Origin: JACRLV01 sp045863555
Lineage (GTDB): Bacteria; Planctomycetota; Phycisphaerae; UBA1845; Fen-1342
Assembly: GCA_045863555.1 (NCBI GenBank)
Contig: BTUU01000003.1
Coordinates: 310,001 to 374,000 of the forward strand
DNA: 64,000 nt
Reading direction: 5' to 3'
Below, in pieces: positions 17,179 to 25,897 of this stretch (its first letter is position 1; the number at the start of each line of letters is the position of its first letter). A program made the position numbers and the translations under genes. Below the pieces are notes generated by a model. The model saw only the letters and a program-made list of their open reading frames with translations, had not been told where the DNA came from and did not search any database.

Positions 17179-17733
17179 CTAGGGCGCCACGCGCCCAAAG
17201 TTCGAAAGCAGCCGCGCCAGATCCTGCAGATCGACGTCGCCGTCGCCGTCCGTGTCGCCCTGCTCGACACCGGCGCCATCGGGGATGCCGAAGTTCGCCA
17301 GCAGGATCGCCAGGTCGGAGAGGTCCACCATGCCGTCGCCGTTCATATCGCCATAGGCGTGGGAGGCGAATTCGTAGGTGCCCATGTCGACGACGAGCGA
17401 GCCGTTGCCGTCACCGTCCCAGACGCGCATGTGGCCGGCGCAGACCACGACGGAGCCGTTCCCTTGCGCGTCGATGGTCGTCACCGCCGCCCCATCCGAG
17501 CTGTGCAGGTACACGGCTTTGCCGAGGAAGTTGATCGCCTCGTTGTACATGCCCGGCGCGACGATGATCTCGTCGCCGGTGTTCGCCGCTGCGTCCAGCG
17601 CGGCCTGGATCGTGGGGTACTGCCCCGGAACAGTCAGCGTGGCGGCGCGCACACCGACGGTCAGGGAAAAGGGCAATGCGATTCCCGCCGCAAACAGCGT
17701 CCACTTTCGTTTGTTCGTGAGTCTGTCCGACAT
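17179..17733 (-). CDS. collapsed beta-helix/dockerin paralogue
   Basis: 184 residues. A signal peptide (residues 1-31, ending VGVRA) is followed by a beta-helix entry cap (TLTVPGQYPTIQAALDAAAN, then GDEIIVAPGMYNEAINFLGK), but after about 60 residues the sequence jumps directly to the closing segment MRVWDGDGNGSLVVDMGTYEF and two dockerin-like EF-hands (DMNGDGMVDLSDLAILLANFG, DTDGDGDVDLQDLARLLSNFG). The neighbour at 15123-17078 has the same closing segment but ~430 residues of helix in between. This gene therefore looks internally deleted yet still open and secretable. A promoter-like pair lies 165 bp upstream. It may be a non-functional remnant or a dockerin-bearing fragment. Confidence 0.75.
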   Translation of the reverse strand: MSDRLTNKRKWTLFAAGIALPFSLTVGVRAATLTVPGQYPTIQAALDAAANTGDEIIVAPGMYNEAINFLGKAVYLHSSDGAAVTTIDAQGNGSVVVCAGHMRVWDGDGNGSLVVDMGTYEFASHAYGDMNGDGMVDLSDLAILLANFGIPDGAGVEQGDTDGDGDVDLQDLARLLSNFGRVAP

Positions 17734-17897
17734 GAGACACCTGCCTTTCGCCTGAACCGACGCCGGCCGCGACCGCGCAGCCGTCGCCCGCGTTCGGTTC
17801 GTACTGCTTGGCGGTAGTCTCGGGGTGGTCGGCGGTCCTCGGCCCGAAACGGGCCGTCAGCCGCGACGAGGCTGCGGGAGCCAAGTATGCGCCGAAT

Positions 17898-17925
17898 AGT
17901 ATACGCCGGTCCTGCCGGGTTGCAA
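17898..17925 (-). promoter_or_regulatory. sigma70-like promoter upstream of the collapsed paralogue
   Basis: On the minus strand TTGCAA (17920-17925), 16-nt spacer, TATACT (17898-17903). It predicts a ~155-nt leader before the start at 17733. The remaining gap to 18248 holds nothing recognised. Confidence 0.5.
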
Positions 17926-18248
17926 GGTGATTGTGGGGGTCGAACCAGCGCGGGTAGAGAATGTTGCCGGGCTTTTCCGGGTCGTGCTGGGACAAGGTCA
18001 AAACGACGGCACCGGGCGATCGGGCATCCGGAGAGTTCGCGTCTGGGAATTCGGTGGCCCAGCGCACGATTCATTCGGCGTTTCCCTGGCAACGCTGCAA
18101 GTCGTGGGGAGGCTCACCATCTCAGGTTGTTCGAGTCGCCAGATGCCCTGGAATCACGCTCGAACGCCGGGGGCCTCGGCGGCACAGCGCGGCCTGATCG
18201 CGCGGAGCAGAGCTTCATTCAGCACGCTCAGCAGCCGGGGCGGCTGTG

Positions 18249-18839
18249 CTAGACCTTCGTGTGCGTGTTCGGCTGGGCGGTGGCCTTGTCCTGGCCGCCG
18301 GTGAGGCCGTAGTCCGTGACGGCCGGGTTCTTGCGCGGCTTCGCGTCCTTCGTCTCTTCGAAGATGTGCAGGAGCTTTTCCTTGTCGAAGATCATTTCCT
18401 GGCGCGTGCGGCCGACCAGCTCGTAGTTCGGCGTGAGCTCGATGGCGTCGCAGGGGCAGGCTTCTTCGCACATGCCGCAGTAGATGCAGCGCAGCTCGTC
18501 GATGTCGAACTTCACCGGGTACTTTTCGCGGTCGGGCCACGGGGACGGGCCAGCCTCGATGTGGATGCAGTGGGCCGGGCAGGCCGTGCTGCACATGAAG
18601 CACGCGACGCAGGCGACGCGGCCGTCGGGGTCCTTGTTCAGACGGTGGACGCCGCGGTAGTTCTCGACGCGGAGCTGGCGCTTCTGGTCGGGGTATTGGA
18701 CGGTGCGGTCGTCGCGAAGCCGCTTCGAGAACATGTGACGGAGCGTCGTCTTCATGCCGGCGAAGATCTGCGGCAGGTAGAGACGCTCGGCGGCGGTCAG
18801 GACGGGGGGTTCCAGAACGACGTAGTCTTCAGTGCGCAT
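18249..18839 (-). CDS. nuoI: NuoI-like 8Fe-8S ferredoxin subunit
   Basis: 196 residues. NuoI carries clusters N6a/N6b in the peripheral arm of NADH:quinone oxidoreductase (complex I). Two CxxCxxCxxxCP motifs are present: CVACFMCSTACPAHCI (near residue 75) and CIYCGMCEEACPCDAI (near 120). The preceding AAERLYLPQIFAGMKTTLRHMF is the amphipathic N-terminal region and DIDELRCIYCG is typical of NuoI. The tail (from about 165) is hydrophilic and variable. The start MRTEDYV at 18839 is supported by GGAG upstream; an open extension to 18998 is unlike NuoI. No other nuo gene is in view, so it is a stand-alone copy or an orphan from a split operon. Confidence 0.85.
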   Translation of the reverse strand: MRTEDYVVLEPPVLTAAERLYLPQIFAGMKTTLRHMFSKRLRDDRTVQYPDQKRQLRVENYRGVHRLNKDPDGRVACVACFMCSTACPAHCIHIEAGPSPWPDREKYPVKFDIDELRCIYCGMCEEACPCDAIELTPNYELVGRTRQEMIFDKEKLLHIFEETKDAKPRKNPAVTDYGLTGGQDKATAQPNTHTKV

Positions 18840-18991
18840 TTCGACCCATCTCCAAGGGACGCCAATGTACCCATCCGGCCGGCTTGTGCAAAGCGCGGGC
18901 ACTGCGCTCTGGGCTGAGGACCGGGGAGCCCGTGAAAACGGGTTCGCGCGAACCGCGGGCGCCCGGCCGGACCGTCCGTCCGAGGCTTTAC

Positions 18992-18997
18992 TTGACA
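18992..18997 (+). promoter_or_regulatory. TTGACA box in the divergent intergenic region
   Basis: A perfect -35 hexamer about 125 bp before the beta-propeller gene start. No matching -10 box is clear at 16-19 nt, so it is weak support for a promoter. Confidence 0.2.
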
Positions 18998-19120
18998 CTT
19001 GCGGACCGCGAAACTGGTGATGGCCAACAACGGCCGATGAAGATCGAGAGCGGCCGACGCGGCCGCACCGCCCGCGGAGTGGCGCAACCTCTGGCGGGTG
19101 AATCCTTTAGGAGTGCTCCC

Positions 19121-21226
19121 ATGATCAGTCATCGAGGCACGCGGATCGTGCTGATGCTCGCGGGCCTGGCCGTGGTGTGCCTGCCGGCCGGCTGCCCGAA
19201 CAACAACCCAAGCACCGGCGGAACCGCCCAGGGCGGGCGGCTGAAGCCGTTCGAATCGCAGAAGGCGTGGGTGGACTACTTCCGGTCGCAGGCGTCGTAC
19301 GGACTGCGCCGCACGATCCCGCGGCTGACCCGCTTCCTGGCGAGTCCGGCGACGGGCGGAACGGCAAACGATGCGCTGGCGCCGGCCGCGGAATCGGGCG
19401 ACCAGGGCAGCGGCGGCGACGGCACGGCGTTTACGGGGACGAATCTCCAGGAGGCCGGCGTCGACGAGAGCGACGTGTTGAAGTCGGACGGGCAGTATTT
19501 CTACATCGCCCGCGGCCGGTCGATGCGGATCGTGCGGGCGAGCCCGGTCGATCAACTGGCGGAGGTCGGCAAGCTCCAGTTCGACGACTACATCAAGGAG
19601 ATGTACCTCGTCGACGAGAATACGGCGATCGTGCTGGGCCAGCGTTCGGCGGATTCCCCGATGATCTACGCGGCGATCGACATCTGGCCGCCGTATCTCG
19701 TCGGCGGCAAGGCGGTCATCTACCAGGTGAACATCGCGGACCGGGCGAATCCGCAGATCACGAAGACGGTGAATCTCGACGGGTTCTTCGTGTCGTCGCG
19801 CGTGACGGGCGGGCGGCTGATCGTCGTGCTGTCGATCGTGCCGGACCTCTCGAACCGCACGGCGGTCGAGGTGAACCGGCTGACGATCGAGGAGGTCATG
19901 CCGAAGATCGAGATCGGCGGGGAGGCGCGTGATCTCGTGCCGTGGGAAAACTGGCTCTATCCGGAGTCGCCGGACGGGTACTACATGACCGCGGTGGTGA
20001 CGCTGGATGCGGCGGACATCGAGAAGGAGGTCGCGTCGGTGGCGGTGCTCGGCGGGGCGGGCACGGTGTACTCCTCCACGGAAGCGCTCTACCTGACGGA
20101 TACGTCGTACGACGTCGAGCAGAACTACCGCTCGATCACGACGGTTCACAAGTTCGCGTTCGATGACAATGGCGGGGCGCAGTACGTGGCGAGCGGAAGC
20201 GTGGACGGCCGGCCGCTGAACCAGTTCTCGCTGGGCGAGCACGCGGGGAACCTGCGCATCGCGACGCACATCGACCCCGAATTTCGCGTGATCGAGCCCG
20301 GCATTGGCAGCGACGACAATGCGACGACGTCGATCGAAGTCGCGCCGACGGTCGATTCGAACTCGGTCTACGTGCTCGGTCAGACGGGCGGCGACCTGGT
20401 CGTGAAAGGCAAGGTGGAGGGGATCGCGCCGGGCGAACAGCTTTATTCGGCGCGGTTCATGGGTGATCGCGGGTACCTGGTGACGTTCCAGCGGATCGAC
20501 CCGCTCTTCGCGCTCGATCTTTCCGACCCGGCGAATCCGCGAGTCGTCGGCGAACTGAAAGTGCCGGGATTCAGCGATTACCTGCACCTGATCGACGAGA
20601 CGCACATCGTGGGCGTCGGGCGGTCGACCGCGACCGCGCCGTGGGGCGGGACGCTCGTCCGCGGCGTGCAGCTCTCGCTGTTCGACGTGAGCGATCCGGC
20701 GAACCCGCGGGCGATCGAGCAACTGGAACTCGGCGGCTACGGCTCGTACTCCGAGGTGAGCAGCAATCACAAGGCGTTCGCGTACCTCCCGGAGACGGGC
20801 ACGCTGGCGATTCCGGCGAACCTCTATCCCGACGAATACGACCCGTACGGTGAAAACCCGTCGTTCGTGTGGGTCCCGCCGACGACCAAGGTCATCTGCT
20901 TCCACGTCGATCCGGCGGCCGGCTTCACCGAACTTGGGCGTTTGAACGCGGCGCAGGCGTCGGACACGTGGGGCTACGGCTACTTCGGCGACTGGACGCG
21001 GCCGGCGCTGATCGGCAGCCAGCTTTACGCGGTGAATGCCATCGGCGTCCGTTCGGCGCCGCTCAGCGACTTCAGCGCCGTGTCGTCGCTTGACCTCGGC
21101 GACCTAGGCGAGGACTACGACTTCTTCCCGATGGACGGCGGATCCGGCGCGGGAGCGGGCGTGAGCGACGGCGACGCGGCCGTCGGGAGCGCGGGAGCGA
21201 CCGAGGCTTCGCAGCCGCGCCGCTGA
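19121..21226 (+). CDS. beta-propeller lipoprotein (Beta_propel, PF09826 type)
   Basis: 701 residues. The N-terminus MISHRGTRIVLMLAG... ends in lipobox LPAGC, so the mature protein is lipid-anchored. FTGTNLQEAGVDESDVLKSD, followed by GQYFYIARGRSMRIV, is the signature opening of the secreted C-terminal beta-propeller family (COG4880), normally YSxTNxQVxGVDEADxVKTD. Blade-like segments recur: DLVVKGKVEGIAPGEQLYSA, ARFMGDRGYLVTFQRIDPLF, ALDLSDPANPRVVGELKVPG, FSDYLHLIDETHIVGVG. The function of the family is unknown. The start at 19121 is supported by TTTAGGAGTGCTCCC just upstream; the frame is open to 18884 without homology. A terminator follows. Confidence 0.88.
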   Translation: MISHRGTRIVLMLAGLAVVCLPAGCPNNNPSTGGTAQGGRLKPFESQKAWVDYFRSQASYGLRRTIPRLTRFLASPATGGTANDALAPAAESGDQGSGGDGTAFTGTNLQEAGVDESDVLKSDGQYFYIARGRSMRIVRASPVDQLAEVGKLQFDDYIKEMYLVDENTAIVLGQRSADSPMIYAAIDIWPPYLVGGKAVIYQVNIADRANPQITKTVNLDGFFVSSRVTGGRLIVVLSIVPDLSNRTAVEVNRLTIEEVMPKIEIGGEARDLVPWENWLYPESPDGYYMTAVVTLDAADIEKEVASVAVLGGAGTVYSSTEALYLTDTSYDVEQNYRSITTVHKFAFDDNGGAQYVASGSVDGRPLNQFSLGEHAGNLRIATHIDPEFRVIEPGIGSDDNATTSIEVAPTVDSNSVYVLGQTGGDLVVKGKVEGIAPGEQLYSARFMGDRGYLVTFQRIDPLFALDLSDPANPRVVGELKVPGFSDYLHLIDETHIVGVGRSTATAPWGGTLVRGVQLSLFDVSDPANPRAIEQLELGGYGSYSEVSSNHKAFAYLPETGTLAIPANLYPDEYDPYGENPSFVWVPPTTKVICFHVDPAAGFTELGRLNAAQASDTWGYGYFGDWTRPALIGSQLYAVNAIGVRSAPLSDFSAVSSLDLGDLGEDYDFFPMDGGSGAGAGVSDGDAAVGSAGATEASQPRR

Positions 21227-21272
21227 CGAAGCGCGGCAGGCCCGCAGAACAGACCATCCGACCACAGCGAAC

Positions 21273-21305
21273 CCCCGCTTCGAGCGCTCGAGGCGGGTGG
21301 TTTCG
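21273..21305 (+). terminator. intrinsic terminator after the beta-propeller gene
   Basis: CCCGCTTCGAG (21274-21284) pairs with CTCGAGGCGGG (21287-21297) with one G-T wobble; TGGTTTCGTT follows. The tail is only moderately T-rich. Confidence 0.6.
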
Positions 21306-21322
21306 TTATCAGGGACGCGGAA

Positions 21323-22006
21323 CTACCGCGGGCTGAGCGTCAGGCGGAGCTTCGATTCCTCGACGCGAATCTCCGCGATGCGGTAGCGGACCCGGCCGTT
21401 GGGCCAGACGAAGTCGTTGATGAGCGTGATGGCGCCGGGGGCCTGGTCGGCTGTCCGGTGCCCGGCCTGCTCGGCGAGCTGAAGCGCGACCCGCTCGAGG
21501 ACGCTCCCCGGCGCCGGGGCCGCGCCGGCGGCCGCCCCTTCGAGGCGCACCGTCAGCACATCGTCGGCTACGACGAAACCGAGCACGGCGGACACGACGG
21601 TTCGAAATGAACCGTAGCTGGCTCGCGCGCCGAGGCGGATCCGGTCGCCGTCGCGAAGATCGACATAGGGATCGGCGATGGGGCCGAGCGAGTATTCCTG
21701 TGCGGCCGGCCATTCGTCGCGCGCGGCGAGAATTCGATTGAGCTGGGCTTCGTCGAATTCGACGGTGATGGAACGGCCGCTGACGAGTGCGTCGCTGATG
21801 CGATCGGTGGTCGAGGTGACGAACGCCTTGTCGGCGTCGAGCCGGGCGAAATCAACGGCGGCGGGCCGGTACCAGGCGGGCTTCCAGGTAATTGCGCAGA
21901 CGAGGCCGACGAGCGCGAGTGCCGCCGCGGCGCTCGAGAGCAGGGCATACTTGAGGAGCCGACGACTCCAGGATCGCGACTTTCCCGTGTGCGGGCTGGC
22001 GGTCAT
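21323..22006 (-). CDS. membrane-anchored protein of unknown function
   Basis: 227 residues, not recognised. After a basic start (KSRSWSRRLLKY) one membrane span lies at about 20-42 (ALLSSAAAALALVGLVCAIT). The rest is predicted outside the cytoplasm: DEAQLNRILAARDEW, YVDLRDGDRIRLGARA, VVADDVLTVRLEGAAAG, and a closing RIAEIRVEESKLRLTLSPR. This pattern of strands evaluating a lipid-like or LEA-like beta sandwich resembles small DUF2140/YpmS-like proteins, but the match is weak. Its start overlaps the stop of the FHA gene by 4 bp, so the two are translationally coupled and probably act together. Confidence 0.75.
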   Translation of the reverse strand: MTASPHTGKSRSWSRRLLKYALLSSAAAALALVGLVCAITWKPAWYRPAAVDFARLDADKAFVTSTTDRISDALVSGRSITVEFDEAQLNRILAARDEWPAAQEYSLGPIADPYVDLRDGDRIRLGARASYGSFRTVVSAVLGFVVADDVLTVRLEGAAAGAAPAPGSVLERVALQLAEQAGHRTADQAPGAITLINDFVWPNGRVRYRIAEIRVEESKLRLTLSPR

Positions 22007-22563
22007 TTCTTGCGCGGCGGGGCAGCGTCGTCGTCGTCATCGTCGTCGAACATGTCGTCGAGCTCGGTCTCGCCGAGGTCGAGGATCTCATCGAGTTCAT
22101 CGTCGAGCGGACTGCCCTGCGGAGCGGCGGCGGGTTTTGCGGGGCCCGCGGGTTTCTGCGGAGTGGGTACGGCCGGCTTTGCCGCGGGGGCCGCCGCCTT
22201 TGCCGGGGCCGGGGACTTCGCGGCGGCGGCGAGCGGTTCGGGCTGGACGTCGAACGGCGTGATCCGGGGCGGGAGGCCGTTGATCTGCACGATGAACGTG
22301 ACGGGGCCGATGGAGATCTTGTCGCCGGCCATGACGCGGGCTTCGGCGATCCGTTTCCCGTTGAGGTAGGTGCCGTTGGAACTTCCGAGGTCGCGCAGGA
22401 TGACTTCACTGCCGGCGAGTTCGACCTCGCAGTGCTCGCGGGAGACGTCGGCGGTCGGGATGCGGAGCGCGGCGTCGGATTTGCGGCCGATGACGGTTTT
22501 GGGGACGGTCATGGCGAAGTCCCGACGTTCGCCGTCCTTGAACATGACCAGCACGACTTTCAT
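22003..22563 (-). CDS. FHA domain protein with acidic tail
   Basis: 186 residues. Residues ~1-90 form a forkhead-associated domain that binds phosphothreonine: VIGRKSDAALRIPTADVSREHCEVEL and LRDLGSSNGTYLNGKRI carry the conserved GR, SxxH and SSNGT motifs. An Ala/Pro/Lys linker (about 105-155) leads to an acidic tail with a run of Asp (DDMFDDDDDDD) and a basic end. It is cytoplasmic and likely a scaffold reading Ser/Thr kinase signals. The start MKVVLVMFKDG at 22563 is chosen over 22593 because the FHA strand begins there. First gene of a two-gene coupled unit with the membrane protein. Confidence 0.9.
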   Translation of the reverse strand: MKVVLVMFKDGERRDFAMTVPKTVIGRKSDAALRIPTADVSREHCEVELAGSEVILRDLGSSNGTYLNGKRIAEARVMAGDKISIGPVTFIVQINGLPPRITPFDVQPEPLAAAAKSPAPAKAAAPAAKPAVPTPQKPAGPAKPAAAPQGSPLDDELDEILDLGETELDDMFDDDDDDDAAPPRKK

Positions 22564-22690
22564 AGTCTCGAGTCCCCGCGGCTGTAGATTCACCCGGGCG
22601 CCCGAACGGGCGCTATGTCAATCAGGGAAACAGGATATCGCAGCCGGGGGCGGGTCGCCAGAAGAGCGGGCGGACCGATCAGGCCCTCGC

Positions 22691-24628
22691 TTAGGGGGAC
22701 TTTTCTTCCGCCGGGGCCGGCTGGAGGATCCAGCAGTCGATCGACGCTTTTTCAGAGCACTGGATCCCAACCCTGTTCTCGCCTTTGACGAGTTTCACGC
22801 GGCCGATGTCCCAGATGTAGGTGTTCGTGGGCGTCCAGGCGAGTTCGGCGAGCAGTTTGCCCGAGGAATCGAGGAATTTCACCGGCTTGAAGCTGCGGCC
22901 CGGGACCATGCGGACCTTGAGCAGGTATTCCCCGTCCGCGGGGGTGCGGATGATCGCGGTGACCTTGTCGGTCGTGGTGATGTTGACAGCCGCGTCACCG
23001 GAGAGTTCGACGCCGGTGAGATGCGACTGCTTGAGCAGACTGCCCCAGTTTTCGCCTTCGAGGTTTCCCTCCAGTTCGACCGCGCCGGGGAGCCTGAGAC
23101 CGGGGAGTTCCAGGTCGGCGGGCTTGAGCGGCTTGAAGGCGACTTTCGCGGAGGGAGCGCCGTACCAGTGAACGGCGTGGCCGAAGGCGACATCGGAGGC
23201 GTTGCCGAGCTGGGTGTTCGTGAGGGTGAGGCGCGCTCCGTTGCGGAAGGAGAAGCTGTCGCCGACGAACCAGCGGTAGGCGGAGTATTTTCCGTTCTGC
23301 GATTTCAAGGTCACGCCGTTGAAGGCGTGGCGCTGCAACTCGAAACCCTCGACGGTTGCGAACCAGGCGGCCGCGCCGGAAGCGGCGAGCGGGCCGCCGC
23401 CATCGCATGCGATGCGGAGGTCACCCGCGCCCCACCAGTCCGGTCGGGGGCAATCGGCGAGGAGAACGCTGCCGACGATGCGGCCGACGCCGGTGAACTC
23501 TCCGAGCGTGAGATCGCCCGGTTTAGCCCTGGGGAACCAGCGATAGCGGGCATAGAACCGCAGGGCGTCGGGCGGGGGGGCGACGCGTTCGGCCCGGGCG
23601 AAGAGCATGACGCCGATCTTCCGGGTGTTCAGGTTCTCGATTTCGATTCGGGCGGAGTCGATCACCGGGATCGGGAAGTAGCAGTAGAAGAACCAGCCCT
23701 CATTCGGGTTCTCCAGGGGCATGTCGAGCTGAATGTCCGTGCCCATGACCGAACTCTTGTAGGGCCAGCGATCGAAGCCGGAACCGAAAAACGCGCTGAG
23801 CGGCGTTTCGACCGCGGCGTCCTTTGCGTCGCCATAGAAGACGCGGAGCACGAGGTTGTGGTGGGCGTAGGCTTCGCGCGGGGCGTGCGGATCGGTGATC
23901 GAGACGTACAGGGCGCGGATGATACAGGGCTCCTCGATGTCGATCGATACTTTGCCCCTGGTCTTGAGATCCTCAGCGGTTGAAATCGGCATCATCTTCC
24001 GGCCGCGGAACAGCTCCTTTTCGGGTATGCCGCCTTTGAAGGCCTTACCGACTGCCTCCAGCCGTTCGAGTGCGGGTGCATCGAAGCGTCCGTCAAAGCG
24101 GGCGACCTGCGTCCCGGCCGGAAACCGCGTGCCGCTGATCGCGTAGGCGCCGGCATTGCCCTTGGACAGGACCTTGCAGCCCTTCGAAAAACCCATGGGC
24201 AGCCAGCAGTTGCCGCCGGTCTCCCCGCGCGTGAAGAAGCAGTAGGGCGGGCCGAACGGGTCGATCCCACCGGAGAAGAAATCGGTCCACTTTCCGTCGA
24301 CCGCGGGCTGATCGTCGGTGACGATGCGAAGTTCGCCGTCGGATTGCTCCGTCCAGATGGTCTGGATCGCGCCTGGGCCATTAACCTCCGCGAGGATCGA
24401 CCAGCCGTCGTCCGTCGTCCGGGGTTTCGCGCCCGCCGGCGCGGAGAAGAGGAACGGGGTCTCACCGGGCGGGGGGGCGGCGTACAGGCGGTCGAGGTCG
24501 AGCATGCGCTTGAGGAGATCGGCCTGGGTGACCGTTTCGCCGGCCGGCGCCGGGCCGGCAAGCGTCAAGAGAACGGCGGCGGCGAGCCACAGCCGGGGGC
24601 GGTTGGGCCGCAATTTCGACTGGGTCAT
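22691..24628 (-). CDS. secreted GH172 (DUF2961) glycosidase, copy 1
   Basis: 645 residues. A signal peptide ends near residue 29 (AAVLLTLAGPAPAG). The mature start DLLKRMLDLDRLYAAPPPGE and the motif EVNGPGAIQTIWTEQ match DUF2961, now GH172, whose characterised members act on alpha-D-fructofuranosides or alpha-D-arabinofuranosides. Two jelly-roll-like domains are suggested (about 30-300 and 300-480), followed by a C-terminal beta-sandwich (about 490-645: DGEYLLKVRMVPGRSFKPVK). A stretch from 240 to 290 (CIIRALYVSI, LRVFYGD) is also family-like. It is a paralogue of the gene at 59434-60768 but carries an extra C-terminal module. It is 54 bp downstream of the ychF gene on the same strand. Confidence 0.8.
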   Translation of the reverse strand: MTQSKLRPNRPRLWLAAAVLLTLAGPAPAGETVTQADLLKRMLDLDRLYAAPPPGETPFLFSAPAGAKPRTTDDGWSILAEVNGPGAIQTIWTEQSDGELRIVTDDQPAVDGKWTDFFSGGIDPFGPPYCFFTRGETGGNCWLPMGFSKGCKVLSKGNAGAYAISGTRFPAGTQVARFDGRFDAPALERLEAVGKAFKGGIPEKELFRGRKMMPISTAEDLKTRGKVSIDIEEPCIIRALYVSITDPHAPREAYAHHNLVLRVFYGDAKDAAVETPLSAFFGSGFDRWPYKSSVMGTDIQLDMPLENPNEGWFFYCYFPIPVIDSARIEIENLNTRKIGVMLFARAERVAPPPDALRFYARYRWFPRAKPGDLTLGEFTGVGRIVGSVLLADCPRPDWWGAGDLRIACDGGGPLAASGAAAWFATVEGFELQRHAFNGVTLKSQNGKYSAYRWFVGDSFSFRNGARLTLTNTQLGNASDVAFGHAVHWYGAPSAKVAFKPLKPADLELPGLRLPGAVELEGNLEGENWGSLLKQSHLTGVELSGDAAVNITTTDKVTAIIRTPADGEYLLKVRMVPGRSFKPVKFLDSSGKLLAELAWTPTNTYIWDIGRVKLVKGENRVGIQCSEKASIDCWILQPAPAEEKSP

Positions 24629-24682
24629 TGTCGTTTCCTCGGCAGCGGTGCGTGGGGTATTCCTCGAAGCGGCTCTGGCCGA

Positions 24683-25744
24683 TCAGACGGCGAACTTGAT
24701 GTTCAGGATGTCGCCGTCCTTCACGACGTAATGTTTGGGCTCCTGGCGGACATGGTTGGCGGCCTTGGCGTCGCGCATGGAGCCCGCCGCGCGAAGATCG
24801 TCATACGCGACGGTCTCCGCGCGGATGAAGCCTCGCGCGAGGTCGCTGTGAATCTTTCCGGCGGCCTCGACGGCGGTCGCGCCGCGGGGGATCGGCCAGG
24901 CGCGGACCTCATCCTCGCCGGCGGTGAGGAAGGCGATCATCCCCAGCGCGTCATAGCAGGCGCGGATGATGCGGTCGCGGGCGAGGGCCTGGATGCCGTA
25001 CTCGCCCATGAACGCCGGCCGTTCAGCAGGGTCAAGCTGGATGATGTCGGCCTCCAGCGGGGCGCAGACATTGATCGTGGCGGCGGCGTGTTCGTCCGAG
25101 AAGAGCGATGGCCGGCTGATGTCGCGTTCGCCGACGTTAATTGTGGCGACGAGGGGTTTCTGAGTGAGGAAGCCGAAACTGCGCAGGAGCTTCTCCTCCT
25201 CGCCGGGCTGGATGACGCCGGTGAGCGGCTTCTCGGCCTCCAGCGCGGTCCGGCATCGCTTCAGCAGCTCGAGTTCGTGCTTCTGCTGGTCGCGCTCCTT
25301 GCTTGGCTTCTGGATGGCTTTTTCGAGTTTTTCGACGCGGTTGTCGCAGATGACGAGGTCTGCGAGGAGCATTTCGTCGCGCAGGGCCTTGAGATCGCGC
25401 TGGGGATCGACGCCTCCCTTGGGCGCCGGGACGGAGGGCGACTCGAACGACCGGAGAACCAGCAGCAGGGCGTCGGCCTGGCGCAGGGTGGGGAGGTGCC
25501 TGGTCAGGCCGGCGTGGTCGGATTCGCCCTCGGTGGAGCCGGGGAGATCGACGAAGTCCATTGTCGCTTCGGTGCGTTTCTTGGGCTTGTAGATCTCCTC
25601 CAGCCAGTCGAGCCGCGGTTCCGGGACCTTCACCGCGGCCAGGTTTTCCTCCGATAGACGTAGATGATCGCGCCCCAGTCCCGAAATGGCCTGGAAGAGC
25701 GTGCTTTTGCCGCAATATGGGAAACCGACAAGGACGACTCGCAT
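24683..25744 (-). CDS. ychF: YchF/Obg-like GTPase/ATPase with TGS domain
   Basis: 353 residues. MRVVLVGFPYCGKSTLFQAI is the P-loop, DFVDLPGSTEG the G3 DxxG region, and VATINVGERD occupies the place of the usual NKxD, as in YchF, which prefers ATP. The middle coiled-coil part (about 130-190) has EKLEKAIQKPSKERDQQKHE. The end is a TGS-like domain (about 265-353: LTAGEDEVRAWPIPRGATAV, VKDGDILNIKF). YchF is an abundant ribosome-associated stress regulator. The P-loop GFPYCGKST departs from the common GLPNVGKST, so this may be a YchF paralogue. The start at 25744 puts the P-loop at residue 9; the open extension to 25795 is not homologous. Confidence 0.85.
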   Translation of the reverse strand: MRVVLVGFPYCGKSTLFQAISGLGRDHLRLSEENLAAVKVPEPRLDWLEEIYKPKKRTEATMDFVDLPGSTEGESDHAGLTRHLPTLRQADALLLVLRSFESPSVPAPKGGVDPQRDLKALRDEMLLADLVICDNRVEKLEKAIQKPSKERDQQKHELELLKRCRTALEAEKPLTGVIQPGEEEKLLRSFGFLTQKPLVATINVGERDISRPSLFSDEHAAATINVCAPLEADIIQLDPAERPAFMGEYGIQALARDRIIRACYDALGMIAFLTAGEDEVRAWPIPRGATAVEAAGKIHSDLARGFIRAETVAYDDLRAAGSMRDAKAANHVRQEPKHYVVKDGDILNIKFAV

Positions 25745-25811
25745 TTCAATCTCGTGTTCAACTCGCCGGTCGGAACCGCGTCGCGCAGGTTGCACGGGGG
25801 CCGCGGTTTCA

Positions 25812-25839
25812 TTGTTGGCCGCCGGACGGGGGGTATACT
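25812..25839 (+). promoter_or_regulatory. candidate promoter for the lipoprotein pair
   Basis: TTGTTG (25812-25817), 16-nt spacer, TATACT (25834-25839), about 58 bp before the first lipoprotein. The -10 box is good and the -35 box weak. Confidence 0.4.
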
Positions 25840-25897
25840 ACCGGCGAGCGGGGGGCGAGAGTAGTTTCGGACACTTTTGCGACGGAAGAATGGCACG

